From Mesorhizobium sp. WSM3859 (GTDB lineage Bacteria > Pseudomonadota > Alphaproteobacteria > Rhizobiales > Rhizobiaceae), in contig NZ_NSGG01000018.1 of assembly GCF_002295065.1 (NCBI RefSeq), positions 40,328 to 104,327 on the forward strand: 64,000 bases of DNA. Reading direction: 5' to 3'. The position numbers and the translations under genes are program-made. The notes under the pieces are model-generated. The model searched no databases, was not told the origin of the DNA, and saw only the letters and a list, made by a program, of their open reading frames with translations. Within the stretch, counting starts at the first letter, position 1. The number at the start of each line of letters is the position of its first letter. This document shows positions 34,240 to 42,523 of the stretch, one piece after another.

Positions 34240-34602
34240 CTATCTGCGCAGCGCGGTCCGGACCAATGCTGTGATTTTCCGCAGCTGCTCTTCATCGAGC
34301 TTTTCGATGCTTTCAGCCAAGAGATTGGCAAGCTCGGTCGCCGCCGGCGACAGGCCGGAGGTGTCGATCCTGACCCTCGGGTGCGAGCTCTCCGCAAGGC
34401 GGGCGAGGTCCTCGGCATCGTCCCAGATGATGTTGAAATAGCCGATGATCTTCTGGATCAGCGTCCAGGTCGGCGCGCCGCGACGGCCGTGCTCGAGCGC
34501 CGACAGATAGGCGGCGCTGACGCCGATGGCCTCGGCCATCGCCTTCTGGCTGACGCCGCGTTCGGCACGCAGGGCCCTGAGCTTCTCGCCGAACGGGGTC
34601 AT
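34240..34602 (-). CDS. XRE-family helix-turn-helix regulator
   Basis: The 120-residue protein has a Cro/CI-type HTH (about 3-60): FGEKLRALRAERGVSQKAMAEAIGVSAAYLSALEHG. The C-terminal half is helical (ELANLLAESIEKLDEEQLRKITALV) and may dimerise. ATG 34602 gives the normal XRE N-terminus. It follows smr by 40 bases in the same direction and so may belong to the Tim44-mltA-smr transcript, an arrangement conserved in rhizobia as far as I recall. The target is unknown. Confidence 0.88.
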   Translation of the reverse strand: MTPFGEKLRALRAERGVSQKAMAEAIGVSAAYLSALEHGRRGAPTWTLIQKIIGYFNIIWDDAEDLARLAESSHPRVRIDTSGLSPAATELANLLAESIEKLDEEQLRKITALVRTALRR

Positions 34603-34615
34603 GTCGGCCTGCCAA

Positions 34616-34645
34616 TTGCCGAGCCCCTCATTGCCGAGCCCCTCA
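34616..34645. repeat. Exact 15-bp tandem duplication at the smr stop codon
   Basis: TTGCCGAGCCCCTCA occurs twice in direct succession (34616-34630, 34631-34645). The smr stop codon (34643-34645 on the minus strand) lies in the second unit and a second in-frame stop in the first. This looks like a recent slippage duplication that duplicated the stop. Confidence 0.8.
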
Positions 34646-35167
34646 TGGGCGCGTCCGCCGCAGCCGCACATAGAGCGCGCCCGAGCCGCCATGGTTGCGG
34701 GCCGCGTGATCGTGGCTGGAGACGAGATGGCGGAAGGCCGGCGTCGAGAGCCAGGCCGGCACGGCGCGGCGTAGGATGCCGTCGCCGCCGGAGGACGAGC
34801 CCTTGCCGGTGATGATCAGAACGTAACGAATGCCGCCGGCATGCGCCCGATGCAGGAAGGTGAGCAGCAGCGAATAGGCCTCGTCCTGCGTCATGCCGTG
34901 CAGGTCGACACGGCCTTCGATCGGCAGCCGGCCTTTCTTCAACTTGTGCAGCGTCTGGTCGTCGAGCGCGTGCGCTACATGCGGCGTCTTCGGTTTTGCC
35001 GCGACGGCCGGGATACCGTTGACCGGAGCGGCGGCCGGCGTCGGCTTGGGCTCAATGATTTCGGGAATCTCGACCGCGGTCTTGCCTTTCAAGGGCCGGG
35101 CCGAACGCGCCACCAGGTTCCACAGGATGCGGTCGTCGTCGCTGAGATGATCGTCGCGGCGGCTCAC
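34643..35167 (-). CDS. Smr domain protein (MutS2 C-terminal type endonuclease)
   Basis: The 174-residue protein has a variable, Pro/Ala-rich N-terminal half and a C-terminal Smr domain. The domain (about 88-172) carries RVDLHGMTQDEAYSLL, which has the DLHG motif, and VLIITGKGSSSGGDG, which has the (T)GxG motif. Smr domains cut nucleic acids, including collided-ribosome mRNA in some members; the substrate here is unknown. Its start overlaps the mltA stop by four bases (ATGA). Confidence 0.9.
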   Translation of the reverse strand: MSRRDDHLSDDDRILWNLVARSARPLKGKTAVEIPEIIEPKPTPAAAPVNGIPAVAAKPKTPHVAHALDDQTLHKLKKGRLPIEGRVDLHGMTQDEAYSLLLTFLHRAHAGGIRYVLIITGKGSSSGGDGILRRAVPAWLSTPAFRHLVSSHDHAARNHGGSGALYVRLRRTRP

Positions 35168-36270
35168 TGGGCCGCTCCTTTCACAAGCGCACGCGGAACC
35201 AACGCATAGAAATCGGCCGCGTTGCGGACCACGCCGGCGATCTCACCGGCGGCATCGCCGGAGCCTGCGAAGAGGTCGCCGCGGGCGGGCCCGGTGATGG
35301 CCGAGCCGGTGTCCTGCGCGATCATCAGCCGCCGAAACGGTTTTTGGTCGAAGGCGGTGAGCAACGGCGCGTCGATATAGAAGGGCGTGCCGAAAGTGTG
35401 CAGCAGCCGGTCGACGGCGACCGAGCGCCCCGGCGTCAGCGGCACCTTGGCGGCGGCGATCGGCCCAAGCGCGGCGTCGTCGACCGCGGCTTCGCGGAAG
35501 AAGATATAGGAGCGGTTTTGCCAGAGGATCTCGTCGACCCGGTCCGGATGCGCCTTGAACCAGGCGCGGATCGACTGCATCGTCACCTTTTCCAGCGGGA
35601 TCTCGCCGAGATCGCTCAAGATCCTGCCGGGACCGGTGAAGCGCTGGCCGGACTTGGCGGCATAGGTGACGCGGGCGAGCCTGCCGTCGGTCATCTTCAG
35701 CCTAGCTGCGCCCTGCACATGGATGAAGAAGGCGTCGACCTTTTCGGCGAGCCAGGCGATTTCGAGCTTTTTGTCGGCCAGCGCGCCGCGCTCGATCGCG
35801 CCGCGGTCGAAATATTCGACTGGGCCCTCATTCGTCTGGCGGGCGAAGGCCAGATAAGGATCCATGGCGACCGGCCGGTTGCCGTCATCGATGTCGATCA
35901 GGTCGGCGGGGCGGGATAGCAGCGGCACGGTGAACCGTTCCGTCCTGACCGGCGAGGCCTCGACCTCCGGCTCGTAGAAGCCGGTCACCAGGCCGGCGCC
36001 GTCATTGTCGGGCATGACCAGAGTGGGAACGAAATGCCGTTCGAAGAAGGATCGCGCTTCCGACCGATTCGGCGCCGAAACGGCGCGCGCCTCGGCATAG
36101 GCATCGGCAAAGGCGTTGAAATCGACGCCGAGCGAACCGGTGCGATAAGGTTTTATGGGCGCGTGGAAGGCTGAGCGCCGGAACGCAGCGAAAGCCGCGG
36201 CGTGGTCATCCTCGCCCCACGCCGGAAGGTCATCGAAAGATTTTTCGCCGAATGTGGGAAAGAGCGGCAC
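35164..36270 (-). CDS. mltA: Lytic murein transglycosylase MltA
   Basis: MltA cleaves peptidoglycan between MurNAc and GlcNAc to form anhydro ends. The 368-residue protein has the MltA barrel block (GLVTGFYEPEVEASPVRTERF, PYLAFARQTNEG, EIAWLAEKVDAFFIHVQGAARL) and the C-terminal 3D domain (FGTPFYIDAPLL, RLMIAQDTGSAITGPARGDLFAG) with the catalytic Asp in QDTGSAI. No signal peptide or lipobox is visible, as in other rhizobial homologues I recall. I take GTG 36270, just after the Tim44-like stop; an ATG at 36369 would overlap that gene by 77 bases. Confidence 0.92.
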   Translation of the reverse strand: MPLFPTFGEKSFDDLPAWGEDDHAAAFAAFRRSAFHAPIKPYRTGSLGVDFNAFADAYAEARAVSAPNRSEARSFFERHFVPTLVMPDNDGAGLVTGFYEPEVEASPVRTERFTVPLLSRPADLIDIDDGNRPVAMDPYLAFARQTNEGPVEYFDRGAIERGALADKKLEIAWLAEKVDAFFIHVQGAARLKMTDGRLARVTYAAKSGQRFTGPGRILSDLGEIPLEKVTMQSIRAWFKAHPDRVDEILWQNRSYIFFREAAVDDAALGPIAAAKVPLTPGRSVAVDRLLHTFGTPFYIDAPLLTAFDQKPFRRLMIAQDTGSAITGPARGDLFAGSGDAAGEIAGVVRNAADFYALVPRALVKGAAQ

Positions 36271-36292
36271 GACCGAGCCCCGCCGCCAGAAA

Positions 36293-37000
36293 TTAATCTT
36301 CTTCTTCGGTGGCGACGAGCTTCCAGTTCGGGTCGCGCGAGCGTGTGTCGCGGGCGAAGGTCCAGACATCCTTGACCTCGGCCACCGTTTCCGGATCGCC
36401 GTCGATGACGGCGCCGGCCTTGTCGCGGGTCGCCGAGATCAGCTCGGAGACGACGCGCAGCGTGATATGTGCTTCCGAGCCCTTCATCTCCGCGGCGACG
36501 ATGTCGGCCTTGTCGATGCCGACGAAGGAGGACTGGATCTTTTCCGACTTCGCCTCGCGTTCGCCGATGGCGGCGACGAAGCCGTCATAGACCTCGCGCG
36601 ACAGAAGATTCTTCAGCGTTTTGCGGTCGCCGTCGGCATAGGCCATGACGATCATCTCATAGGCCATCTTGGCGCCGTCGACGAAGCTCTTGGGCTCGAA
36701 GGACGCGTCATTGTCCTTGATCGTGCGCAGGCCCTTATTCAGATCGGTGTCCGGCTTGGCGAAGGCGTCGATGTCGGCATAGGTTTCGGCGGCGCTTTCG
36801 CCCGGCGCGCGCTTGCGCGGCAGCGACACGACGTTTTCTGGCTTCTGCGCCGTATCGGCCTCGCGCGTGCGGCTCGCCGAATAGGGATCGAAGGGCGGGC
36901 GCTCGTTGCCGGTGCGACGTCCGAGCACGTTGCGCAGCTGGAAAAAGATCACAACCGCCGCAATCAAAAAGAAAATCGTGCCGAAGTCGAAGAAACCCAT
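36293..37000 (-). CDS. Tim44-like domain protein, membrane-anchored
   Basis: The 235-residue protein has one N-terminal membrane span (DFGTIFFLIAAVVIFFQLRNVLG, about 5-27), a polar linker and a Tim44/MPL45 domain (about 95-230) with GAKMAYEMIVMAYADGDRKTLKNLLS and VKDVWTFARDTRSRDPNWKL. In alphaproteobacteria such proteins (TimA) are inner-membrane and thought to relate to the mitochondrial import motor subunit. It starts the operon with mltA, smr and probably the XRE gene. It diverges from fxsA. Confidence 0.9.
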   Translation of the reverse strand: MGFFDFGTIFFLIAAVVIFFQLRNVLGRRTGNERPPFDPYSASRTREADTAQKPENVVSLPRKRAPGESAAETYADIDAFAKPDTDLNKGLRTIKDNDASFEPKSFVDGAKMAYEMIVMAYADGDRKTLKNLLSREVYDGFVAAIGEREAKSEKIQSSFVGIDKADIVAAEMKGSEAHITLRVVSELISATRDKAGAVIDGDPETVAEVKDVWTFARDTRSRDPNWKLVATEEED

Positions 37001-37203
37001 ATTTTCCGCCAACTCGAACCCTGTTCTTGCCGGACCGGCGTAACCCCTCGGGGATCGCGGTCGCGTAGCGTTCAACACCCAAAGCATATAGAACGGCAGG
37101 CGCAATCATTCAAATCAAAGGCAGCCATACCTATCTAAGAGCGCCAAGGCCAGCGGCGATTGTCCGCGAGCGCCCCAAAAGAAGAAAGCGATCGGTCGAA
37201 ACT

Positions 37204-37698
37204 TTGCGCATTTCGTTCATCCCGCTGTTCCTGCTCCTGCTACCGCTGCTGGAGATCGCCGGCTTCGTGGTCGTCGGCCGCGAGATCGGCGCCTTGGCGA
37301 CGGTCGGGCTGGTCATCCTGTCCAGCGTCGCCGGCAGCCTGCTGCTCAGGCATCAGGGTTTCGGCGTCATGACGCGGGTGCGGGCCGAGATGGATGCCGG
37401 GCATGATCCCAGCCGGCAGCTCGCGCATGGCGCGATGATCGTGCTGGCGGCGATCCTCTTGATCATCCCGGGCTTCATCACCGATATTTTCGCCATTCTT
37501 CTGCTGCTGCCGCCGGTGCGCGACTTCGCCTGGCGCCTGCTCAAGAGCCGCATCGTCATGGCGACTAGCTTCAGCAGCGGCTTTTCGGCGCGCCGGCGCG
37601 ACACTGTCATCGATCTCGACGACAGCGACTATTCGCGCGACGATTATCCGAACCGGCCGGATCACAATTCGCCCTGGCGGCGGCTGAAAAACGACTAG
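37204..37698 (+). CDS. fxsA: FxsA family membrane protein
   Basis: The 164-residue protein has two to three hydrophobic segments (FIPLFLLLLPLLEIAGFVVV, ATVGLVILSSVAGSLLL, IVLAAILLIIPGFITDIFAI) and the FxsA signature GRxIGAL ... GSxLLRxQG, followed by LIIPGFITD and LLLLPPVR. The tail is polar (DDSDYSRDDYPNRPDHN). FxsA of E. coli counteracts phage T7 exclusion by the F plasmid, but the normal role is unknown. The start is a TTG in the family-typical place; no better ATG is available. secB follows 118 bases later. Confidence 0.88.
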   Translation: MRISFIPLFLLLLPLLEIAGFVVVGREIGALATVGLVILSSVAGSLLLRHQGFGVMTRVRAEMDAGHDPSRQLAHGAMIVLAAILLIIPGFITDIFAILLLLPPVRDFAWRLLKSRIVMATSFSSGFSARRRDTVIDLDDSDYSRDDYPNRPDHNSPWRRLKND

Positions 37699-37816
37699 TC
37701 CCAGGCCCTTTGCCCGACGGGGGCGGCAAAACTTGTTTTGTCAGACCGAGCATGGTAGCGAACCCGCGATTTCAATCCGGTCAGCAATGCTGCCCAGGCA
37801 GAAGGACTAAAGGCTC

Positions 37817-38317
37817 ATGGCCAGCAACGATGACGCGGCGACCGGCGCCGCCAACGGCAACGGCACCCAGAACCAGCCCTCGCTCAATGTGCTTGCGCAA
37901 TATGTGAAGGATCTGTCCTTCGAAAGCCCCGGCGCGCCGAATTCGTTGCGCGGCCGCGACAAGGCGCCCGGCATCGCGATCAATGTCAACGTCAACGCCA
38001 ATCCGCTTTCGGACAAGCAGTTCGACGTCAACCTGACCTTGAACGCCAAGGCTTCCTTCGACCAGGAAGTGCTGTTCAATGTCGAACTGGTCTATGGCGG
38101 CGTCTTCGCCATCTCGGGCTTCCCGCAGGAGCACATGCTGCCGATCCTGTTCATCGAGTGCCCGCGGCTCCTGTTCCCCTTCGCCCGCCAGATCATCTCC
38201 GATGCCACCCGCAATGGCGGCTTCCCGCCGCTGATGCTCGACCCGATCGATTTCGCGCAGATGTTCCAGCAGCGCATCGCCGAGGACCAGGCCGCGAGCA
38301 AGGTCCAGGTGAGCTGA
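37817..38317 (+). CDS. secB: Protein-export chaperone SecB
   Basis: SecB keeps secretory precursors unfolded and delivers them to SecA. The 166-residue protein has NVLAQYVKDLSFESPGAP, DVNLTLNAKASF, ELVYGGVFAISG, HMLPILFIECPRLLFPFARQI and GGFPPLMLDPIDFAQMF, the whole SecB signature. An AGAAGGA ribosome site precedes the ATG and an intrinsic terminator follows 27 bases after the stop. Its closeness to dnaQ and coaE is the usual alphaproteobacterial order. Confidence 0.97.
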   Translation: MASNDDAATGAANGNGTQNQPSLNVLAQYVKDLSFESPGAPNSLRGRDKAPGIAINVNVNANPLSDKQFDVNLTLNAKASFDQEVLFNVELVYGGVFAISGFPQEHMLPILFIECPRLLFPFARQIISDATRNGGFPPLMLDPIDFAQMFQQRIAEDQAASKVQVS

Positions 38318-38344
38318 GGCGGGTCTGCGCCACACCGTATCGAG

Positions 38345-38370
38345 AGCCCGGCTTCGGCCGGGCTTTTTGT
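38345..38370 (+). terminator. Intrinsic terminator of secB
   Basis: An exact 8-base stem AGCCCGGC/GCCGGGCT with a TTCG tetraloop (38345-38364) is followed by TTTTTGTT. It is a standard rho-independent terminator. Confidence 0.92.
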
Positions 38371-38399
38371 TGTACACCTCTGAGCGAAGGCCTCCGTGC

Positions 38400-38565
38400 G
38401 GTCGTCATTCCAGGGCGGAGCAAGGAGCGAAGCGAAGCGCGCAGACCCTGGAATCGATGCCGTTACGCTAAGGCGTTGCTGCGGTTACAGAATTCTGCAC
38501 CGCTGCGCCCTACGGTGGCGGTCACGGCATGGATACTCGGGTCAAGCCTGAGTATGACGACGTCA
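38400..38565. repeat. Family D repeat copy 4
   Basis: The left arm GTCGTCATTCCAGGGCGGAG and GCAGACCCTGGAATCGATGC, and the right arm GGCATGGATACTCGGGTC, are inverted to each other. The centre holds CAGAATTCTGCACCG. It lies between the secB terminator and the convergent dnaQ gene. Confidence 0.75.
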
Positions 38566-38607
38566 CAGAGGGATTCGGCTAATCTCCGACGTCGGTGCCA
38601 AAAGCTC

Positions 38608-39312
38608 TCAGCCTACCGCCACCTTCAGCCAAAGCGCCTTTTCGCCAAGCGTCGAAACCAGCCCGACATGCGCCGCGCGGTCCGCTTCGCTCAGCCTCGG
38701 CGGCAGGGCGATGGGCCGCGCGCCGATCGAGACGTCGATATCGGCCACCTCGCCGGCACCGTTCATCTGCACCGCAACGGCTTCCAGCACCAGCGCCGCC
38801 TGCTTGCCGCCGATGAGCTCGATATAGACTTCGGCCAGCAGCTCGGAGTCGAGCAGCGCGCCGTGCTTGGTGCGGCGGGTGTTGTCGATGCCGTAGCGCC
38901 GGCAGAGCGCATCAAGCGAGTTCGGCCCCATCGGATGCTTGCGGCGCGCCAGCGCCAGCGTGTCGATGATGCGGCCGGGATCGATGGCCGGATGGTCGAG
39001 CCGGCTGTATTCGAGATTGAGGAAGCCGAGGTCGAAGGTGGCGTTGTGGGCGATCAGCTTGGCGCCATCGGTGAAGGCCAGCCACTCATCGACGATTTCG
39101 GCGAATACTGGCTTACCAACAAGGTCGGCGGCGCTGATGCCATGCACGGCTTGCGCCTCGGCGTGGATGGCGCGGCCCTGCGGATTGATGAATTTATGGA
39201 AGGTGCGGCCGGTCGGGAAACGGTTGACCAACTCGACGCCGCCGAGCTCGATGATGCGGTCTTCGCGCAAATCGAGGCCGGTGGTTTCCGTATCGAAGAT
39301 GATCTCACGCAT
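38608..39312 (-). CDS. dnaQ: DNA polymerase III epsilon subunit (proofreading exonuclease)
   Basis: DnaQ is the 3'-5' exonuclease of the replicative polymerase. The 234-residue protein has Exo I FDTETTGLD (D7, E9), Exo II NATFDLGFLNLE with the catalytic Asp, and Exo III HGALLDSELLAEVY with the His-Asp pair. The C-terminal tail (about 180-234) should bind the alpha subunit. ATG 39312 matches the family start; a TTG nine bases upstream has the better-spaced GGAG site and could be used. It leads leftward away from oriC. Confidence 0.95.
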   Translation of the reverse strand: MREIIFDTETTGLDLREDRIIELGGVELVNRFPTGRTFHKFINPQGRAIHAEAQAVHGISAADLVGKPVFAEIVDEWLAFTDGAKLIAHNATFDLGFLNLEYSRLDHPAIDPGRIIDTLALARRKHPMGPNSLDALCRRYGIDNTRRTKHGALLDSELLAEVYIELIGGKQAALVLEAVAVQMNGAGEVADIDVSIGARPIALPPRLSEADRAAHVGLVSTLGEKALWLKVAVG

Positions 39313-39386
39313 TCGAATCAATCCGCTCCAAAGAGCAGAATCACGAACCAGAACAAAATGGCAATGGGGACTGCTGACGGCAGACG

Positions 39387-39992
39387 TCAGGAGCTGGCTT
39401 TGCCGGACTTTTCCCCTGAGAGTTCAGTGATGATCGCGTCGACTGCCGCACGGGCGGCATCAAAACCTTGTCCGGTGTCGACGACGAAATCGGCCTGGCG
39501 GCGCTTCTCGGCGTCGGGCACCTGCTTGGCGAGGATCGATAAAAACTTCTCCTCGCTCATGCCAGGCCTCGCCAGCACACGCTCGTGCTGGATCTCGGGC
39601 GACGCGGTGACGACCACGACCTTGTCGACGCGGTTGCGGCCGCCGGTTTCGAACAACAACGGGATGTCGAGCACGGCGAGCGGCGCGCCGGCGGCGCGAT
39701 GCTTCGCCAGAAACGCATCGGCGTCGGCCCGCACCAGCGGGTGGATGATCGCCTCGAGCTTCTTCAGCGCGGCGGGATCGCCGAGCACTTTTCCGGCGAG
39801 CTTTTCGCGGTCGACCACGCCCGCCTCAGTCGTGCCCGGGAAGGCCGCCTCGACCAAAGGCGCCGCCTTGCCGGAATAAAGGCGATGCACGGTCTCGTCG
39901 GAATCATGCACCGGCACGCCGGCCTCGGCGAACATCTTCGCCGTCGCCGATTTTCCCATGCCGATCGATCCGGTGAGGCCGAGCACGATCAT
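39387..39992 (-). CDS. coaE: Dephospho-CoA kinase
   Basis: CoaE makes the last phosphorylation of coenzyme A synthesis. The 201-residue protein has the P-loop LTGSIGMGKSATAKMF, the Asp pair DSDETVHRLY, HPLVRADADAFL and the LID-like VLDIPLLFETGGR. ATG 39992 overlaps the aroE stop by one base (TGATG). It is part of the maf-aroE-coaE-dnaQ order typical of alphaproteobacteria. Confidence 0.96.
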   Translation of the reverse strand: MIVLGLTGSIGMGKSATAKMFAEAGVPVHDSDETVHRLYSGKAAPLVEAAFPGTTEAGVVDREKLAGKVLGDPAALKKLEAIIHPLVRADADAFLAKHRAAGAPLAVLDIPLLFETGGRNRVDKVVVVTASPEIQHERVLARPGMSEEKFLSILAKQVPDAEKRRQADFVVDTGQGFDAARAAVDAIITELSGEKSGKASS

Positions 39993-40825
39993 CAATGGCC
40001 CTCGATGTCGGCGACAATCATGCGCCGCAATTCGGGCGTGACTTCGGGCTTCCTGCCGAACCATCGTTCGAAGCCGGGCACGGCCTGGTGCAGCAGCATG
40101 CCGAGCCCGTCGACCGTCTTCAACCCCCGCGCCCGGGCGGCGGCAAGCAAAGGCGTCTCCAGCGGCACATAGACGATGTCGGTGACGATGGCGCGGTCCG
40201 GCAAGCCGGCCGGATCGGCGGAGAGCGTCGCATCGCCATGCATGCCGAGCGCCGTGGCGTTGATCAGCAGGCCGGCATCGGCAAGCAGCTCGCCGACCGC
40301 GGCCGCAGCATGCGCCGAGACTCCGGCGCCGAAATGGCGGCTGAGTTCCTCAGCTCTCGCCAGCGTCCGATTGACGATGCGGATATCCTTGATGCCACGC
40401 TCTTTCAGCGCGTGGATGACGGCGCGGGAGGCGCCGCCGGCGCCCAGCACCACAGTCGGTCCATTGGCCGCCCAGCCCGGCGCATACTGGTCAAGATTGG
40501 CGGCAAAACCGTAGCCGTCCGTATTGCCGCCCCAGAGAACGCCATCCTCGAACCATAGCGTGTTGACAGCGCCGATTTCATCGGCCGCACGGTCGCGGCG
40601 CGCGACGCCGGCGAAGGCGGCTTCCTTGTGTGGAATGGTGACATTGCCACCGCGGTAGCCATCCTCGCCGAGAGATTTGAGGAACGCGGCGAAATCGGCC
40701 GGCGCCACATCGATCGTCTGGTAGCTGCCGTCGATGCCGTATTTCGTCAGCCAGTGGCCATGGATTTTCGGCGAGCGGGAATGGGCGATCGGATGTCCGG
40801 TGACAAAGGCTCGTTTCTCAGCCAT
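39992..40825 (-). CDS. aroE: Shikimate dehydrogenase
   Basis: AroE reduces 3-dehydroshikimate with NADPH in aromatic amino-acid synthesis. The 277-residue protein has the substrate region GHPIAHSRSPKIH, the catalytic Lys in GNVTIPHKEAA, the Asn/Asp in GAVNTLW and NTDGYGF, and the NADP motif VVLGAGGASRAV. It overlaps maf by eight bases and coaE by one, so the three genes are translationally coupled. Confidence 0.96.
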   Translation of the reverse strand: MAEKRAFVTGHPIAHSRSPKIHGHWLTKYGIDGSYQTIDVAPADFAAFLKSLGEDGYRGGNVTIPHKEAAFAGVARRDRAADEIGAVNTLWFEDGVLWGGNTDGYGFAANLDQYAPGWAANGPTVVLGAGGASRAVIHALKERGIKDIRIVNRTLARAEELSRHFGAGVSAHAAAAVGELLADAGLLINATALGMHGDATLSADPAGLPDRAIVTDIVYVPLETPLLAAARARGLKTVDGLGMLLHQAVPGFERWFGRKPEVTPELRRMIVADIEGH

Positions 40826-41417
40826 CGATCGCTCCCAACGCGCGCAGCTCCTTCAGGATCGGCAGCAAGGGCAGGCCGACGATGGTGAAATAGTCGCCTT
40901 CGATCTTCTCGAACAGCTGGATGCCCTCGCCCTCGATCTGATAGGCGCCGACGCTGGACAGCGCCTTGGCGCCGACCCGCGCCAGATGCCGGCCGATGAA
41001 GGCGGGGTCGAGCTTGCGCATAGTGAGGCTGGCAATGCCGACATGGCGCCACAGCACTTCGCCGTCGCGGCAAAGCACGGCGGCGCTGTTCAGCTGATGT
41101 GTCTTGCCCGACAAAGCCAGCAGATGCCTCCGCGCGCTTTCCATGTCGGCCGGCTTGTGAAAGACCTCATCGCCCAGCGACAGGGTCTGGTCGCAGCCGA
41201 GCACCAGAGAGCCGGGCCTGCGCTCGCTGACCTCGGTCGCCTTGGCCTCCGCCAGGATCGAGGCGACGTCTTCCGGCGAAACGCCGCTGTCCTTCAACGG
41301 AGCCTCGAGCGCGCGCTCGTCGACATCGGCCGGCACCGCCTCGATGTCGAGGCCGGCATTGACGAGCACGGTCTTTCGGAATGGGCTGCCGGAGGCAAGG
41401 ATGATCTTTTCGGGCAT
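40818..41417 (-). CDS. maf: Maf-family nucleotide pyrophosphatase
   Basis: Maf proteins hydrolyse noncanonical or canonical nucleoside triphosphates. The 199-residue protein starts EKIILASGSPFRKTVL (SGSPRR-like motif with Phe replacing one Arg), then VLGCDQTLSLGDEVFHKP with the catalytic Asp, and GAYQIEGEGIQLFEKIEGDYFTIVGLPL. These put it in the Maf-2/YceF-like group. It starts the leftward maf-aroE-coaE-dnaQ run; a family B repeat separates it from ppsR. Confidence 0.93.
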   Translation of the reverse strand: MPEKIILASGSPFRKTVLVNAGLDIEAVPADVDERALEAPLKDSGVSPEDVASILAEAKATEVSERRPGSLVLGCDQTLSLGDEVFHKPADMESARRHLLALSGKTHQLNSAAVLCRDGEVLWRHVGIASLTMRKLDPAFIGRHLARVGAKALSSVGAYQIEGEGIQLFEKIEGDYFTIVGLPLLPILKELRALGAIDG

Positions 41418-41478
41418 TTTTCACTCGGGTGCGGGCACAGGCGCGGTTTGCTTATCAGGAGCTTCACTTTAGCTGGTC

Positions 41479-41660
41479 GGCGCTGCCCCTCATTGTCCTG
41501 CCGGACATTTCTCCCCGTATAGTGACGGAGAGAAAGCGGCAGCTTCAACGCGGAAGCTCATGCGGCAACGCTGGCGATTGGCGAAACCAACGGCGAGAGC
41601 GCCCCTCTCCCCGTCACTATACGGGGAGAGGATGCCGGCAGGCAGGTGAGGGGCAGCGCC
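41479..41660. repeat. Family B composite palindromic repeat
   Basis: Two inverted arms (GCGCTGCCCCTCATTGTCCT with CTCCCCGTATAGTGACGG, and the mirror arm with CTCCCCGTCACTATACGGGG and GGTGAGGGGCAGCGCC) flank the core ACGCTGGCGATTGGCGAAAC at 41568-41587. The 182-base element fills most of the 284-base gap between maf and ppsR. Confidence 0.82.
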
Positions 41661-41701
41661 GACCTTCGCAAATTCGCTCGGAAAACCGAGAGTTCGGCCA
41701 T

Positions 41702-42523
41702 TTACCGCGTCTTGCCCCGCAGGGCAACGATCGCCGCCGCCGTTTCCTCGATGGAGCGGCGGCTGACGTCGATCATGGGCCAGCCATGCCTTGTGCAGAG
41801 CTGGCGCGCATAGGCGAGCTCCTCGTTGATCGCGGCGCGATCGACATAGTCGGTCGGCACGAAGGCGGCGCTGTTGCCGAGAATGCGGTTTTGCCGGACA
41901 TGCGAGATGCGCTCGGCCGTGGCGATCAGGCCGACGACCAATGGCTTCTTGGCCTCGACCAGGCTCTCAGGCAACGGCACGCCGAGCACGATCGGGATGT
42001 TGGCGGTCTTGATGCCGCGGTTGGCGAGATAGATCGAGGTCGGCGTCTTCGAGGTGCGCGAAATGCCGATCAGCACGATATCGGCATCATCCATATTCGC
42101 CGGCAGCTGACCGTCATCATGCTCCATGGTGAAGTTCAACGCATCGATGCGGCGGAAATATTCGGCGTCGAGCACATGCTGGGCGCCGACGCGGCGGCCG
42201 GCCGGCGTGCCGAGATAGGACTGGAAGACGGCGAGCACCGGCTCCAGCACCGAGACGCAAGGCAGGCCCATGGTAGCGCAGCGCTCGTCGATCGAGCGCG
42301 CCAGCTTCTCGTCGACGACCGTGTAGAGGATGATGCCGGGCTCTTCCTCAATATCCTCGAACACCTTGGCGACCTGCTTCTCGGTCCGGATCAGCGGATA
42401 GATATGTTCGATGGCGCGCGCGTCCTTGTATTGCGCGGACGCCGCGCGGCCGGCCGCCAGCAGCGTTTCGCCGGTGGCGTCGGAAATCAGGTGCAGGTGG
42501 AAGAAGCTCTGAGGTTTGTTCAC
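41702..42523 (-). CDS. ppsR: Pyruvate,phosphate/water dikinase regulatory protein (DUF299)
   Basis: This bifunctional ADP-dependent kinase and phosphorylase switches PPDK or PEP synthase off and on by modifying a catalytic-loop Thr. The 273-residue protein has the family start FFHLHLISDATGETL, the P-loop GISRTSKTPTSIYLANRG and the SRRSIEETAAAI end. GTG 42523 gives the usual family length; the longer frame to 42658 would run into the putative origin. It borders oriC on the left, opposite hemE, and is the first leftward gene. Confidence 0.93.
   Translation of the reverse strand: MNKPQSFFHLHLISDATGETLLAAGRAASAQYKDARAIEHIYPLIRTEKQVAKVFEDIEEEPGIILYTVVDEKLARSIDERCATMGLPCVSVLEPVLAVFQSYLGTPAGRRVGAQHVLDAEYFRRIDALNFTMEHDDGQLPANMDDADIVLIGISRTSKTPTSIYLANRGIKTANIPIVLGVPLPESLVEAKKPLVVGLIATAERISHVRQNRILGNSAAFVPTDYVDRAAINEELAYARQLCTRHGWPMIDVSRRSIEETAAAIVALRGKTR

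Noticed and set aside
36271..36369. Longer MltA start at ATG 36369
   Set aside because: It would overlap the Tim44-like coding sequence by 77 bases and adds a polar tail with no signal peptide. GTG 36270 matches the family N-terminus better.
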